A stretch of DNA of 64,000 nt, taken from contig CM035304.1 of the NCBI GenBank assembly GCA_002900995.3, positions 5,038,134-5,102,133 on the forward strand, in the 5' to 3' direction. Position 1 is the stretch's first letter. Each line of letters opens with the position of its first letter. A model generated the notes under the pieces. It was not told the origin of the DNA and ran no database searches. It saw only the letters and a list, made by a program, of their open reading frames with translations. The DNA comes from Ganoderma boninense. Lineage: Eukaryota > Basidiomycota > Agaricomycetes > Polyporales > Polyporaceae. Shown here in pieces: positions 20,417 to 31,034 of this stretch. The translations under genes were made by a program, and so were the position numbers.

Positions 20417-23165
20417 TTACGCCCCGCCCCCTGAGTGCTCCTCGATGGACTGTAGACGACCCGTGTTGCAGTGCCTCATGCGCTTTGAGCTCCCTCCGGC
20501 TTGGATAGGGGCCTTACGCTTCAAGTGGACAACGACTGGACCAGAGACGTTGAAAACGCGAGTCTCAGAAGAGGAAGCAGACTGAGCAACGTGGACAGGC
20601 ACGGGCTTGCGCTTGCTCAAGCTACCCGTCTGCGCGTCCGCATCCACCCGTGTCTGGCTCGACTGGGAGGAGGCTCTGGTTGACCCCTGCTGACTCGATC
20701 CGGTGCCTGTTGTTGTGTCCATTGTCGAAACCCGTTGACGATCTGCAGGTTTCAACGACGCGGTGATGGGGCGGGAAAATTCCGGGTCCAGCTCGATGGG
20801 CTTCTTGTGGTCGACGAGGTACTGGAGGATGAGCCGTTGTACGGCCTCGTGGAGGTGGTCAGGCTGCAGCCCGTCGCTCCACAGCACATATTCGGGATAC
20901 ACATGGTCGGAAATATCCCCAAGCAAAGGGCCGATATCCTTCATATCGCCGAGGAAGCGCGCTGACCACGCACTCCGTGAGCGTTGGATGATGACCTGGC
21001 GTCCGTCCTGGCTTTCAGCGCGCTCCTCAGGGATCTCGTGCGAAAGGAGGGCTGTCCAGATCTTAACCATCTCCTTATCTGCCTGTGCTTCCCTGTCGAC
21101 GTTCTTGGGATGCACACGTAGAAGCGCGGACACCATAGACCAATACACGGACTCGACGTCGTGTTCAGGCCGATGGCGGAACACTGGCGGCGGATCGAAC
21201 TCGTCTTCAAGACTGGGTGGGATTGCACCGTGCATTGTTTCCGCAGTGTCGTTGTATTGCTTGTAACGTTGTTCTCCGTGTACCCCGATGTAGAGCGACC
21301 GAGCTTCGTCAGAAAGCTCCGGCATAGGCGGTGCGACGAGGAACGGGAGCATGGTAAAGACAGCACCGAGGCAGACGCTGCGAGCAATGTACATGGGCGT
21401 ACCCTATAAACAGAGGTCAACATATACCACGAAACTAGCAGCAATCAAGGACGTACAGTGCGATGCTTCAGATCCTCCAGGCTTTCATCCTTGCCGTCCA
21501 AAAGGGCAGCGTTGTCATAGTCAATGGATAGGGATAGAGGGAAGCGCTTCTCCACAGGCCTAAAAGAGGGTGATCAACAGGCGTCACCAGATGAGGAGAC
21601 GGAGGGACTCACCGGATGCTCCCGGCGAGCACGTCTTGAATGGTCGGTGGTAGATTCGGGTTGACTTCGCGCCCGTCCACTTCACCCCAGTTGGGGTACA
21701 TAAGAATGTTGTAACTACTCATGTCACGGTGGAGGACGCTTCGTAGATGGAGCTGGCTGCGGTGAACTACGGCGGAATTCAGAACGGGATCAATACTTGC
21801 AACAGTACTTCTACACGTACCTTCGAGAGTATCATACACCGCCATCAGGAGGTCCTGCACGGTCTTGGCCTTTAGGAAACGGAGTCCAGAGTCCAAGAGA
21901 ACCCAGCGCTCTCTGGTCCTCTTCTCCTCCTCCCCCTTCAGATCGAACACCAGACAGTCATCTCCGGCCATGACAGACTCGTGGAGCTTCATGCGTACGA
22001 CCCCAAGGAAGTCGCCGTCCCCATGAATGTGTTTCAAGATGTCCTCCTCTTTGAAGTGGTGGCCGGTGCCGCGGTAGCTGTCCTTGATGATGACGCGCTT
22101 GCCGCTAGGATCCTCGATGTTGAATGCGGTGGTTAGCCGGCCCCAGGGCTCTCCGGCAAAGATCATCTGGCCGTTCTTGTAGCGCTTCCCATCACAAGTG
22201 ATCTCCCATGAGGGGGGCAAGCAAGGTCCATCCGGCTCAGTCCATCGAATGGTATCGTCCCAGAGGAAGTGCCGGTCAGGTGGGAGGTAGTGGGAGTAGA
22301 TGTATGCGACAAGAAGGTCAGTCTCCGACCACAAAGTCCGAGGGGAGGCGAAGACACCGGTTGGGTCAGAGTACAGGACCTGGTACCACTGGGGCTTGAT
22401 GACGAGGACATAAAACCCAGGACGATCCGGGCGAGCTTGGTGGTGGCGGTAGGCATAGGTCGTGGCCTTCTCAGACTTCGCCACGACGATACCCTCGACG
22501 CGATGATGCGGAATTCTGGTGTAGACACCATCAGCATCCCTGTTGTCTTGGAATATGTCGACGTCGTAGACACCTATGAGGCCTGGGGCGTCCGTGACGG
22601 ATCCGGATTTGGGGAAGTGCGTAGGTGTCGTAGTGTGGTGGTCAATGAAGGTGAGGTGCCCCGGCATTCCTTTGCGAATGTGTTGACGTTTCCTGTGCGC
22701 AGCCTTCTGTTTATCGCTAAGACATTCTGAAATAGTCTGCGGTTGAACCACATGACAGCTGATACGAAAATGAAGAGACGCACTGAACATTCGTTCGCTA
22801 ATCGCCGTTAGAAGGGAGGCAGCAGGCCGGCACATCTTCCATTTCACTGTGCCAGCCGCATAAATCTCCTCGAGAAAACCGTTCATGTCGTCTGTGAGTG
22901 TGAATGTATCGGGGGCCGTCCGAAGGTGTTGGTCGAGAAAGTCTTCACAGATGGAGTCGTCCTCGACGACTTCATGTGCTTCTACGGTCTTTTGGTTAGT
23001 GGGACGAGAGGTATATGCTTAGGGAGGCGAGGACTAAAAGGTGCAGGACGTACTAAAATCCTCTCCATCCGGAGATGGTCCATGGTTATTGCCGTGAACC
23101 ACCGAAGCCTCCGCCACCAGCGGAGGGGTTTGGGGCACACTCGGATGCTTGATGGACGATGACAT
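20417..23165 (-). CDS. FunK1-type protein kinase, copy 3, intact, 819 aa
   Basis: Six exons: 23165-23054, 22981-22784, 22726-21821, 21766-21613, 21559-21457, 21403-20417. Exon 2, 4 and 5 lengths (198, 154, 103) equal those of copy 1. Kinase landmarks are intact: VIIKDSYRGTG, catalytic loop HRDMSSYNILMYP, IDYDNAALL, GTPMYIAR, EHDVESVYW. The first ATG of copies 1, 4 and 5 (MTVVFP or MSVVFP) is not preserved, so the start is taken at MSSSIKHPS. The open frame continues upstream to an ATG at 23318 that lies in the conserved upstream block. The C-terminal tail carries VHLKRKAPIQAGGSSKRMR. From about 21083 to 22262 it is nearly identical to copy 4, introns included. Confidence 0.87.
21083..22262. 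repeat. Near-identical block shared by FunK1 copies 3 and 4 (member 1)
   Basis: Aligns with 24475-25654 at a constant offset of 3392 bp without gaps. From about 21120 to 21838 I see almost no mismatches, including two introns. A short patch around 21846-21975 is clearly more divergent, then identity is high again. Sequence on both sides differs much more. Confidence 0.75.
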
Positions 23166-23279
23166 CGAACTGTTTGAGTTGGCACTCGGGCTGCTGATGG
23201 TGCGATTAAAAGGTTGCAGCAGTGATGGTGGAAGGAACGAGACAAGAGATGTTGGTAGTTGCGACTCGGACCTCCGAAG

Positions 23280-23347
23280 TTCAACTTCGACTCCTTCCGC
23301 ATTTGGCGTCTTAGGCAATGCGCGCTAGTCTTTCCTTTGTTCTCGGC
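23280..23347 (-). promoter_or_regulatory. Conserved FunK1 upstream block, copy 3
   Basis: Full-length version: GCCGAGAACAAAGGAA, AGCGCGCATTGCC, CCAAATGCGG, AGGAGTCGAAGTTGAA, reading toward the gene. It also lies in an open frame (MPKTPNAEGVEVEL), but that frame is not kept in copies 1 and 5, so conservation looks nucleotide-level. Confidence 0.55.
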
Positions 23348-23479
23348 ATAGTACAGCCGGCCACTGTGGCCTAGAAGGCGCAGTTAGCGTCCCTCTCATT
23401 CGTGCAAATTAGTGCCACAATTTTCTCATTTCCTCCAAAATCAAGTCTCCCTTTGATGTTACTTAAGAGGCGAGACAGC

Positions 23480-23805
23480 GGCTTCGACATAAGCGCGCAA
23501 TCTAGATAATGTTCATACGAAACATCGGGAGTATTATGTACATGAGGAGCCAGTCAATGGAGATAAGCCAGGGCAGCCCAAAAGAAGCTATAGGAAAGCG
23601 TGGAGAGCATACAGATGCGAGTGGTAGCAGAACAGATTATTTGTCGAATCGTATGTGGAGACTTGGTCACAGCAAAGCGGCGAGTGGTGCGGAACGGGAG
23701 ATGACGCCAACGATGCGAGGACGAGACACGGGGACAAGAGCAGCGTTCAAAGCAGAATATAGGGGTGGGGAGGGCCGCGTAAGATTGAGTGAAGATGGCT
23801 AGACA
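23480..23805 (-). repeat. FunK1 3'-flank repeat, copy B
   Basis: Downstream of FunK1 copy 4. Aligns with 20095-20416 and with the reverse complement of 56259-56590, with small indels. Confidence 0.7.
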
Positions 23806-26620
23806 TTACGTCTCGTCCTCTGAGTGCTCCTCGATGGACTGTAGACGACCCGTGTTGTGCCTCATGCGCTTTGAGAGGCTCCCTCCGGCTTGGATAGAGG
23901 CCTTACGCTTCAAGTGGACAACGACTGGACCAGAGACGTTGAGAACGCGAGTCTCAGAAGAGGAAGCAGACTGAGCAACGTGGACAGGCACGGGCTTGCG
24001 CTTGCTCGAGCTACCCGTCTGCGCGTCCGCGTCCACCCGTGTCTGGCTCGACTGGGAGGAGGCTCTGGTTGACCCTTGCTGACTCGATCCGGTGCCTGTT
24101 GTTGTGTCCATTGTCGAATCCCAATTATTGATACCTGCAGGTTTCGACGACGCAGTGATGGGGCGGGAATACTGCGGGTCCAGCTCGATGGGCTCCTTGT
24201 GGTCGATGAGGTACTGGAGGATGAGGCGCTGTACGGCTTCATGGAGGTGGTCGGGCTGCAGGCCGAAATTCCACATTGCATACTCCGGATATATGTGCTG
24301 AGAAATCTTCGAGAGCAAGGAACCTACGTCCTTCATGTCGCCAAGGAAGCACGCTTCCCACGCAAGCTTTGGCTGCATCATGGTGGCTGTACGTCCATCA
24401 AAGGCTTTATAGCGTTCGTTGGGGATTGTGTGCGAGAGGAGGACTTTCCAGATCTTAATCATCAGCTCGTCTGGCTGTGCTTCCCTGTCGACGTTCTTGG
24501 GATGCACGCGTAGAAGCGCAGACACCATAGACCAATACACGGACTCGACGTCGTGTTCAGGCCGATGGCGGAACACTGGCGGCGGATCGAACTCGTCTTC
24601 AAGACTGGGTGGGATTGCACCGTGCATTGTTTCCGCAGTGTCGTTGTATTGCTTGTAACGTTGTTCTCCGTGTACCCCGATGTAGAGCGACCGAGCTTCG
24701 TCAGAAAGCTCCGGCATAGGCGGTGCGACGAGGAACGGGAGCATGGTAAAGACAGCACCGAGGCAGACGCTGCGAGCAATGTACATGGGCGTACCCTATA
24801 AACAGAGGTCAACATATACCACGAAACTAGCAGCAATCAAGGACGTACAGTGCGATGCTTCAGATCCTCCAGGCTTTCATCCTTGCCGTCCAAAAGGGCA
24901 GCGTTGTCATAGTCAATGGATAGGGATAGAGGGAAGCGCTTCTCCACAGGCCTAAAAGAGGGTGATCAACAGGCGTCACCAGATGAGGAGACGGAGGGAC
25001 TCACCGGATGCTCCCGGCGAGCACGTCTTGAATGGTCGGTGGTAGATTCGGGTTGACTTCGCGCCCGTCCACTTCACCCCAGTTGGGGTACATAAGAATG
25101 TTGTAACTACTCATGTCACGGTGGAGGACGCTTCGTAGATGGAGCTGGCTGCGGTGAACTACGGCGGAATTCAGAACGGGATCAATACTTGCAACAGTAC
25201 TTCTACACGTACCTTCGAGAGTATCATACACCGCCATCAAGAGGTCCTGCACGGTCTTGGCCTTCAAGAAACGAAAACCAGAGTCCAAGAGAACCCAGCG
25301 TTCTCTGGTCCTCTTCTCCTCCTCGCCCTTCAGATTGAACACGAGAGAGCTGTCTCCCGCCATGACAGACTCATGGAGCTTCATGCGTACGACCCCAAGG
25401 AAGTCGCCGTCCTCATGGATGTGTTTCAAGATGTCCTCCTCTTTGAAGTGGTGGCCGGTGCCGCGGTAGCTGTCCTTGATGATGACGCGCTTGCCGCTAG
25501 GATCCTCGATGTTGAATGCGGTGGTTAGCCGGCCCCAGGGCTCTCCGGCAAAGATCATCTGGCCGTTCTTGTAGCGCTTCCCATCACAAGTGATCTCCCA
25601 TGAGGGGGGCAAGCAAGGTCCATCCGGCTCAGTCCATCGAATGGTATCGTCCCAGAGGAAGTGTCGAGCTGGTGGCAGGTAGTGGGAGTAGAGGCACGCG
25701 ACAAGGAGGTCCGGCGCATGCCAGGATGTCTTAGGGGAGGCGAAAATACCGGTTGGGTCAGAGTACAGGACCTGGTACCACTGGGGCTTGATGACGAGGA
25801 TGTAAAATCCAGGACGGTCCGGCCGAGCCCGGTGGTGGCGGTAGGCGTAGGTCGTGGCCTTCTCAGACTCCGCCACGACGATACCCTCGACCCGGTGATG
25901 AGGAAATCCGGTGTACACACCATCAGCATTCCCGTCGTTCTTGAATATGTCGACGTCGTAGACACCTATGAGGTCTGGGGCGTCCTTTGTGTCGGTGATG
26001 CAGCCGGATTTGAGGAAGTGTGTGCCAGTGCGCGCTGTAGTGTGGTGATCGATGAAGGTGAGGTGCCCCGGCATTTCTTTGCAGATGTGTTGACGTTTCC
26101 TGTGCACGGCCTTCTGTTCTTCGCTGAGATATTCTAAAATAATTTGCGGTCAAACCAATTGAGTGTCGTCCGATACGAAAGCGAGGCACGTACTGAACAT
26201 CTGTTCGCTAATCGCCGTCAGAAGGGAGGCGGCGGGCTGGTACATCTTCCGTTCCGCTGTGCCAGCCGCGTGGATCTCCTTGAGAAAACCGTTCATGTCA
26301 TCTGTGAGCATGAATGTATCGGGGGCGATCCGAAGGTGTTGGTAGAGAAAGTCTTCACGGATGGAGTCGTCTGAGCCGTCGACGGCTTCATGTGCTTCTA
26401 TCACCTTTCGATTAGTGGGACGAGGGATGCAAGCTTTGAGAGGCAAGGACTAGAAGGTGGAGAACGTACGAAAGCTCTCATCATCCGGAGACGGTGCATG
26501 ACTATCATCGTTGACCACCGAAGCCTCCCCCACAGGCGGCCCGGGACTCGGGGTTCGGGGAACACTAGGACGCTCGATGGACGACATGGGACTGTGTGAG
26601 CTGGGGAACACAACAGACAT
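23806..26620 (-). CDS. FunK1-type protein kinase, copy 4, intact, 840 aa
   Basis: Six exons: 26620-26470, 26397-26194, 26133-25213, 25158-25005, 24951-24849, 24795-23806, all in phase. It starts at MSVVFPSSHSP, matching copies 1 and 5. Catalytic loop HRDMSSYNIL, IDYDNA and GTPMYIAR are intact. The tail has VHLKRKASIQAGGSLSKRMR and ends in EEHSEDET. Exon 2 is two codons longer than in copies 1 and 3. It is the first unit of a head-to-tail array (4, 3, 2 on the minus strand), each separated by the same 3' flank and upstream block. FunK1 substrates are unknown, so no pathway is assigned. Confidence 0.88.
24475..25654. repeat. Near-identical block shared by FunK1 copies 3 and 4 (member 2)
   Basis: Partner of 21083-22262. 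It spans the end of exon 3 through the start of exon 6, including introns, which supports recent gene conversion or unequal exchange rather than selection on protein alone. Confidence 0.75.
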
Positions 26621-26734
26621 CTTCTCAATCTCAAGCTTTATATGTGACTTCGAGTTTCTGCAGGTGTGCGTTGGTGATGGAGGGAATGAGACAAGTGGTG
26701 ACGGTGGCAGTGGCTCGGACGGCAAAGTCCCAAG

Positions 26735-26802
26735 TTCAACTTCGACTCCTTCCCCATTTGGCGTCCTGGGCAGTAGGCGCTCATGTTTCTTTTGTCCTCG
26801 AC
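26735..26802 (-). promoter_or_regulatory. Conserved FunK1 upstream block, copy 4
   Basis: Version GTCGAGGACAAAAGAAAC, GCGCCTACTGCC, CCAAATGGGG, AGGAGTCGAAGTTGAA. A CATATAAAG motif lies about 20 bp before the first ATG of copy 4. Confidence 0.5.
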
Positions 26803-27344
26803 CACTTCCAACTGGGAGCACCGGCCAGTATACAGCCCCTCAATGTGGCCTTGAAGGAGGAATTAAAGCCCCTCTCATTGGTGTAGAATGAGAGTGTAAC
26901 ATATCTATTCACAAATCTTTGATTTCCTCCGCGGTCCATAGGAGCGCTGCACGATGGTGGCTACGATTATGTCAACTCGGACTGGCGACCAATAGGACCG
27001 TAGACACCGAGCTCAAGCATGACAATTCGTGCTTATTTGCCGTCTGTCCTTTCAGGTTACTCTCATGCGAGTTTTACATTACCAGCCCGTCAGCGCGAGT
27101 CGTCTCGGCCACCGTTCTATTCCCTATACTTCAACGAGTGATGAAAGATATATGTGCGTGCGTTGCAAAAGGTACTGATACAAGTAATGCAGGCAACGTT
27201 AACTGGCGAACAGCCACGAAGTCCGTGTCGAATCCTAGAGCCTCAGTCATCCATCCCCCTCGCCAACCGAGTGCTCCTCAACCTACCGCCGGACCACAAG
27301 TGCATCCTCCCCATGTCTCCGCCTCCCACCCCCCTCTCAAGACC
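26803..27344. other. Intergenic region
   Basis: Between the upstream block of FunK1 copy 4 and the 3' end of the next minus-strand gene. Only antisense or short open frames; nothing recognised. Confidence 0.45.
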
Positions 27345-28649
27345 TCACACGCACGTACTCCCCACGACAGACTCCGCGTAGTCCGGCGGCGCCTCCCCGA
27401 AGTGCCTCGCGGGGATATCCTCGCGGAGCCACGCGACCTGGCGCTGCAGCTCCAACAGCTCCTTGTACATCGTCGCCATGCTCGGGCTGTCCGGCCGTCC
27501 GTCCGCGTCGAACTGCAGATGTATCCCCGCCGCCCTCATCTCCGCCTCCGCCTCCGCCTCCGCCTCTGCTTCTGCCTCTCCCTCCGAGGCGAAGACGCTC
27601 GGCGTCGGGGGGGTCAGACTCTGCATGGCAGGGGGAGGCACGGGGAGCCGGCGCGGGCTGCGCAGGGGCTCGAGCTGCGAGTCGCGCCGCGCGGGGAGGA
27701 AGGTGGGTGGGGAGGTGCCAGGCCCGGCGGTGTAGTCCCCGAGGTCGATGTCGAGCGGGCTGATGGGGCTCGTGAGCGGCGCGCTCGACGCGAGGGACTG
27801 GCTGGGGACGGCGAGGGTCGTCGGCTGGATGGCGAGTACTGGTGCTGCATCGTCGCGCGGGAGAGCCGGCACGGGCGGGAGCGCGTCTGTGGGGGGACGG
27901 GGCAGGGGCCGGTGCCTGCGGCGGTCCGAGTCGCGGCTCATGACGCTGACGGCGTCGCAGTTGTGCGAGTGCGTGCGGCTCAGGGGCGTTTCGGGCGTGG
28001 TTGTGCTGTGGAGCGAGGTCTCGGAGACGGTGACCTTGAGGTCGTACAGCGGATGGATTTTTGGCCCGGATCGGAGGAGAGGATGCGCGGATGGGTGCTG
28101 GTTTTGTCTGGGAGCAGGAGGGCGGATGATGGGGACGTCGGGCAACGGCGGGCTATGCTGTCTCATTTGACGTTCATGACCCTCCCGCGATTGGTGCTCG
28201 ACGTCGTGTCCGAGTGGAAATGGCTCGATCCGAGGGCCCCGTCGGCGGCGGGTGAAGAAGATGAAGGTGATGAAGGCAATGAGGACGACCCCACCCCCTA
28301 CTGCGCCTCCAACGACCGCACTTAATGGGACAGTGGGGCCTGGCGGGTTATTCGTTATTGACTGCGATGGCATAGGCACAGACGTTGTGGACGGTAACAA
28401 GAGGTTGGATGTTTGAGACTCGACCGTGGAGGTCCCGAGATCGGACAACGATATTGAAAACTCGCTGGAAAGGGTTGCGATATCGTCTCGTCTACTCACG
28501 GTAACCTCGTCCGCGTTGGATGTACGTCCTATGACGGGTTCCCGTGGCGCAGGCGTATATGGCGGCAAGGAGGAAGAGGGGCCCATAACCGAGCGGCGGT
28601 CGGCCAGCGTATACACCACTTCGTCGACCACGAATGTAGACGGCAGCAT
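27345..28649 (-). CDS. Single-pass membrane protein with proline-rich cytoplasmic domain; 5' end incomplete
   Basis: A long open frame of 434 residues from ATG 28649. Layout: Ser/Thr-rich segment (about 1-100), one Gly/Ile-rich membrane span (AVVGGAVGGGVVLIAFITFI), a basic stop (TRRRRGPR), then about 300 residues of Pro/Ser-rich cytoplasmic sequence. That part includes an Ala-Glu repeat encoded near 27541-27587 and ends in HFGEAPPDYAESVVGSTCV, where PPDY could bind a WW domain. The ectodomain lacks a signal peptide, and the frame stays open upstream to an acceptor-like site (CCTCCTCAG|TTATTCGAG). An additional 5' exon with the signal sequence is therefore likely, but I could not place it. The architecture resembles fungal surface or wall-sensor proteins without any diagnostic domain. 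Confidence 0.65.
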   Translation of the reverse strand: MLPSTFVVDEVVYTLADRRSVMGPSSSLPPYTPAPREPVIGRTSNADEVTVSRRDDIATLSSEFSISLSDLGTSTVESQTSNLLLPSTTSVPMPSQSITNNPPGPTVPLSAVVGGAVGGGVVLIAFITFIFFTRRRRGPRIEPFPLGHDVEHQSREGHERQMRQHSPPLPDVPIIRPPAPRQNQHPSAHPLLRSGPKIHPLYDLKVTVSETSLHSTTTPETPLSRTHSHNCDAVSVMSRDSDRRRHRPLPRPPTDALPPVPALPRDDAAPVLAIQPTTLAVPSQSLASSAPLTSPISPLDIDLGDYTAGPGTSPPTFLPARRDSQLEPLRSPRRLPVPPPAMQSLTPPTPSVFASEGEAEAEAEAEAEAEMRAAGIHLQFDADGRPDSPSMATMYKELLELQRQVAWLREDIPARHFGEAPPDYAESVVGSTCV

Positions 28650-28669
28650 TGTACTCTGTAGGATGTGGT

Positions 28670-30232
28670 CCAAATTGAGCTCGAATAACTGAGGAGGCGA
28701 ATATTAGAGGCACCAGGAGGACTAGAGTGAAGGAGAGGAACGTCTGCAAAGAATCGATATCGAGCCGTGGCCGAGGAAGAGGGGGAGGAAAAGCTCGCGG
28801 TCTCGCACGGGATGGCGCGTTGCAAGGAGGACCGACGAGGAAGACCAATCGAAGGCGACATTATGAGAACGGGGATATAAGTGGCGAGTTGTGGCAGGTG
28901 CCCGGCAGAGATATGGAGCTAAGAAGCACTGCAGGGTAGTTGATCCTCGGAAGAATGTCAGCGGCTGCAGTAGACATCTGACGATTAACCTAGGAGACTT
29001 GGGCCAACTATCAAGCATCCCCTCAGCATCAGGGAAGTAGTCTACAATCGTTCGCTGACGTGTCTTGTTTGTCGTCGCATGGACGAGAGCGCGAGAGTGG
29101 TACGCGGGAGCTTAGGAAACGCTCCGCACGCCGCCGGGGGTCTCGACAGCGACCGACGCCTCATTGACGATTTGGGAAGGTGGACACTGATGTCCTGTAA
29201 TCTGTCAGAGGAGATGCATGGGGCGTTGAGCCGTCTCGAATCCCAGTTTGTGTCTCCACGTGACTGGAGGAACGGAACCTCGGCCAAGAGAGCTACCAGG
29301 CGGTGATATTCCCACATCGCATCGGGACAAATGGCGCCGATCGTGTGTTCGCTAGCGCATGTCAACGAGTTTCGACGACAGGCTCATAGCTCCCTGCAAG
29401 AACTCGTGTCACCAGTGCCATGCAAACCTGGCAACACCCCCTTGAGAGAAGCAATGTGGGCCATGGATCCTCTCGATACCGCCGCGAAGCTTCTTGCCCC
29501 GCATGTCCCCAAGCTGTTGTAATTGGGCATGCTTGCTGAGCTTTCCTTATTCCGCGCCTTCGTGTATGTTCGCGAATCCCCTGCCAGGGCCCAGGGCTGC
29601 ACGAGCGGGAAGCGTCAAAGCTTCGCGAACCTATTCTATCAAACAGTTAGCTGCGAGTATCCGTCCGCCATGCTGGGAGGTATGTAGGAAACCTGATGCA
29701 CGATACAAAGTCCGAACAGAGCGAAGCAGATCTGATGCCTACCCAGATAAGGAGGGAGAGCATATGGCGGCAACCGATGTCCAAGTCACAGGATGTGGTT
29801 GTGCGGACCACCACTTGGCGTGTCATTGTATCTGCGTGACATGGAGTTGATTGAAAGGGAGATATGAATGGGAGAAGCACAACTAGAGATATGCCGCGTG
29901 CGTGCGCGGCAGAAACCTTGGGTACGTCTGTTACATAAGGCCTGGCTACAGTACACAGTAAGGCTAGGAAACGCAAGCTCTACAGGCATGTGGTGATCGA
30001 GGGGAGCGTAAGAGGTAGATAGAATGCGTGGAGAAGTGAATTGACCAGCGGCGAGATTGAGGGCGAACGGCGAGGTCAATGCGCACCACGATGGATTCAG
30101 CTACGATTAAACGATTAGGTCCTCAGGACCGATAGAGGAGGGGCGGATGGGTTCGCTAAGCGATTCAGGGGCCGCAAGGTGATGGATTGCGTCGTAGCAA
30201 GTTGAAAACCACTGTTTAGGGCGAGGGCGAGG
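28670..30232. other. Gene-poor stretch
   Basis: Contains the unresolved 5' end of the membrane-protein gene (up to about 28870). Beyond that are only short open frames on both strands without domains, conserved splice patterns, tRNA-like structure or obvious repeats. Confidence 0.4.
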
Positions 30233-31015
30233 TTAGTCGCAATCAGAAGCGATGCTTAGAGAACGCACCGTGGATGGAAAGCCGTGAATGCCCAGGGTTA
30301 GCGTTGGGGTGGGAGGAGAGGGAGGTAGTGATTGTTCTTGGCCCGAGAACCGTCTTCTGTCGAAGACTCGCGCTGCTGCAAAGAGGTCGATGTCTCTGAA
30401 CAGTTCCAGGTCAATTGCTCCCATACAGGTGCCGGCTGCGTTGAGATCGAAGCGGGACCCTGCCAAAGTTGGTGGGATCCAGATGAGCATAGGGTGGTGG
30501 TCGATGACAAGCCATGAGAAGTTGCGTCCTCGCTGCTTCCAAACACCGCATGCGGCCGCAAACCTGTAAAGTACCACGGGCTGTCCTGAGCTCCGTGGTA
30601 TTTGAGGAGAGCCGTCAAGCGGCTGCGATCAAATGTTCAGATGAATAATGGACAAATGAATTGGATCTTACGGCAGGAAAGAGTTGGGGACCCAATATGA
30701 CACGAACCTTGTAACTCGATGTCAGGGATGGTGAACACGTCGCTCAGAGTACATTTCGCATTCATGCAATTCGACCGGGCGAAGCTCACCTTTAGTGCGT
30801 TTCTTCGCAGCCGAAGACGCGCCACGTCCTCGCTGTCGGCGTTCAAGTTGCAGCTGCCGGTTGTAGCTATAGTACAGCGGACCTACGTCGACGGCGGCGA
30901 TGACAGCGGCCAACGTAAACTCACAATCCGTCCTTTTTCTACCAGCTGCAGAACCACCTGAGGAGGAAGCGTAGTGGCGTGGCGGGGCTGGCTCGAACCT
31001 AGTAAGAGGAAACAT
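30233..31015 (-). CDS. Doubtful multi-exon gene of unknown function
   Basis: Several open segments on the minus strand look exon-like. One begins MFPLTRFEPAPPRHYAS and ends at a good donor (ACTAAAG|GTGAGC). A small segment reads VRVILGPQLFPA before GTAAG. A longer segment reads GRNFSWLVIDHHPMLIWIP through DLFAAARVFDRRRF. I could not join them in one consistent phase, so limits and product are uncertain; it may be a decayed gene. No known family is recognised. Confidence 0.22.
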
Positions 31016-31034
31016 TGGCGCAAACGAGCACATC

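Noticed and set aside
23034..23318. Upstream in-frame ATG (MPKTPNAEGVEVEL) as the start of FunK1 copy 3
   Set aside because: The same block is out of frame in copies 1 and 5, so it is more likely untranslated; kept only as an alternative.
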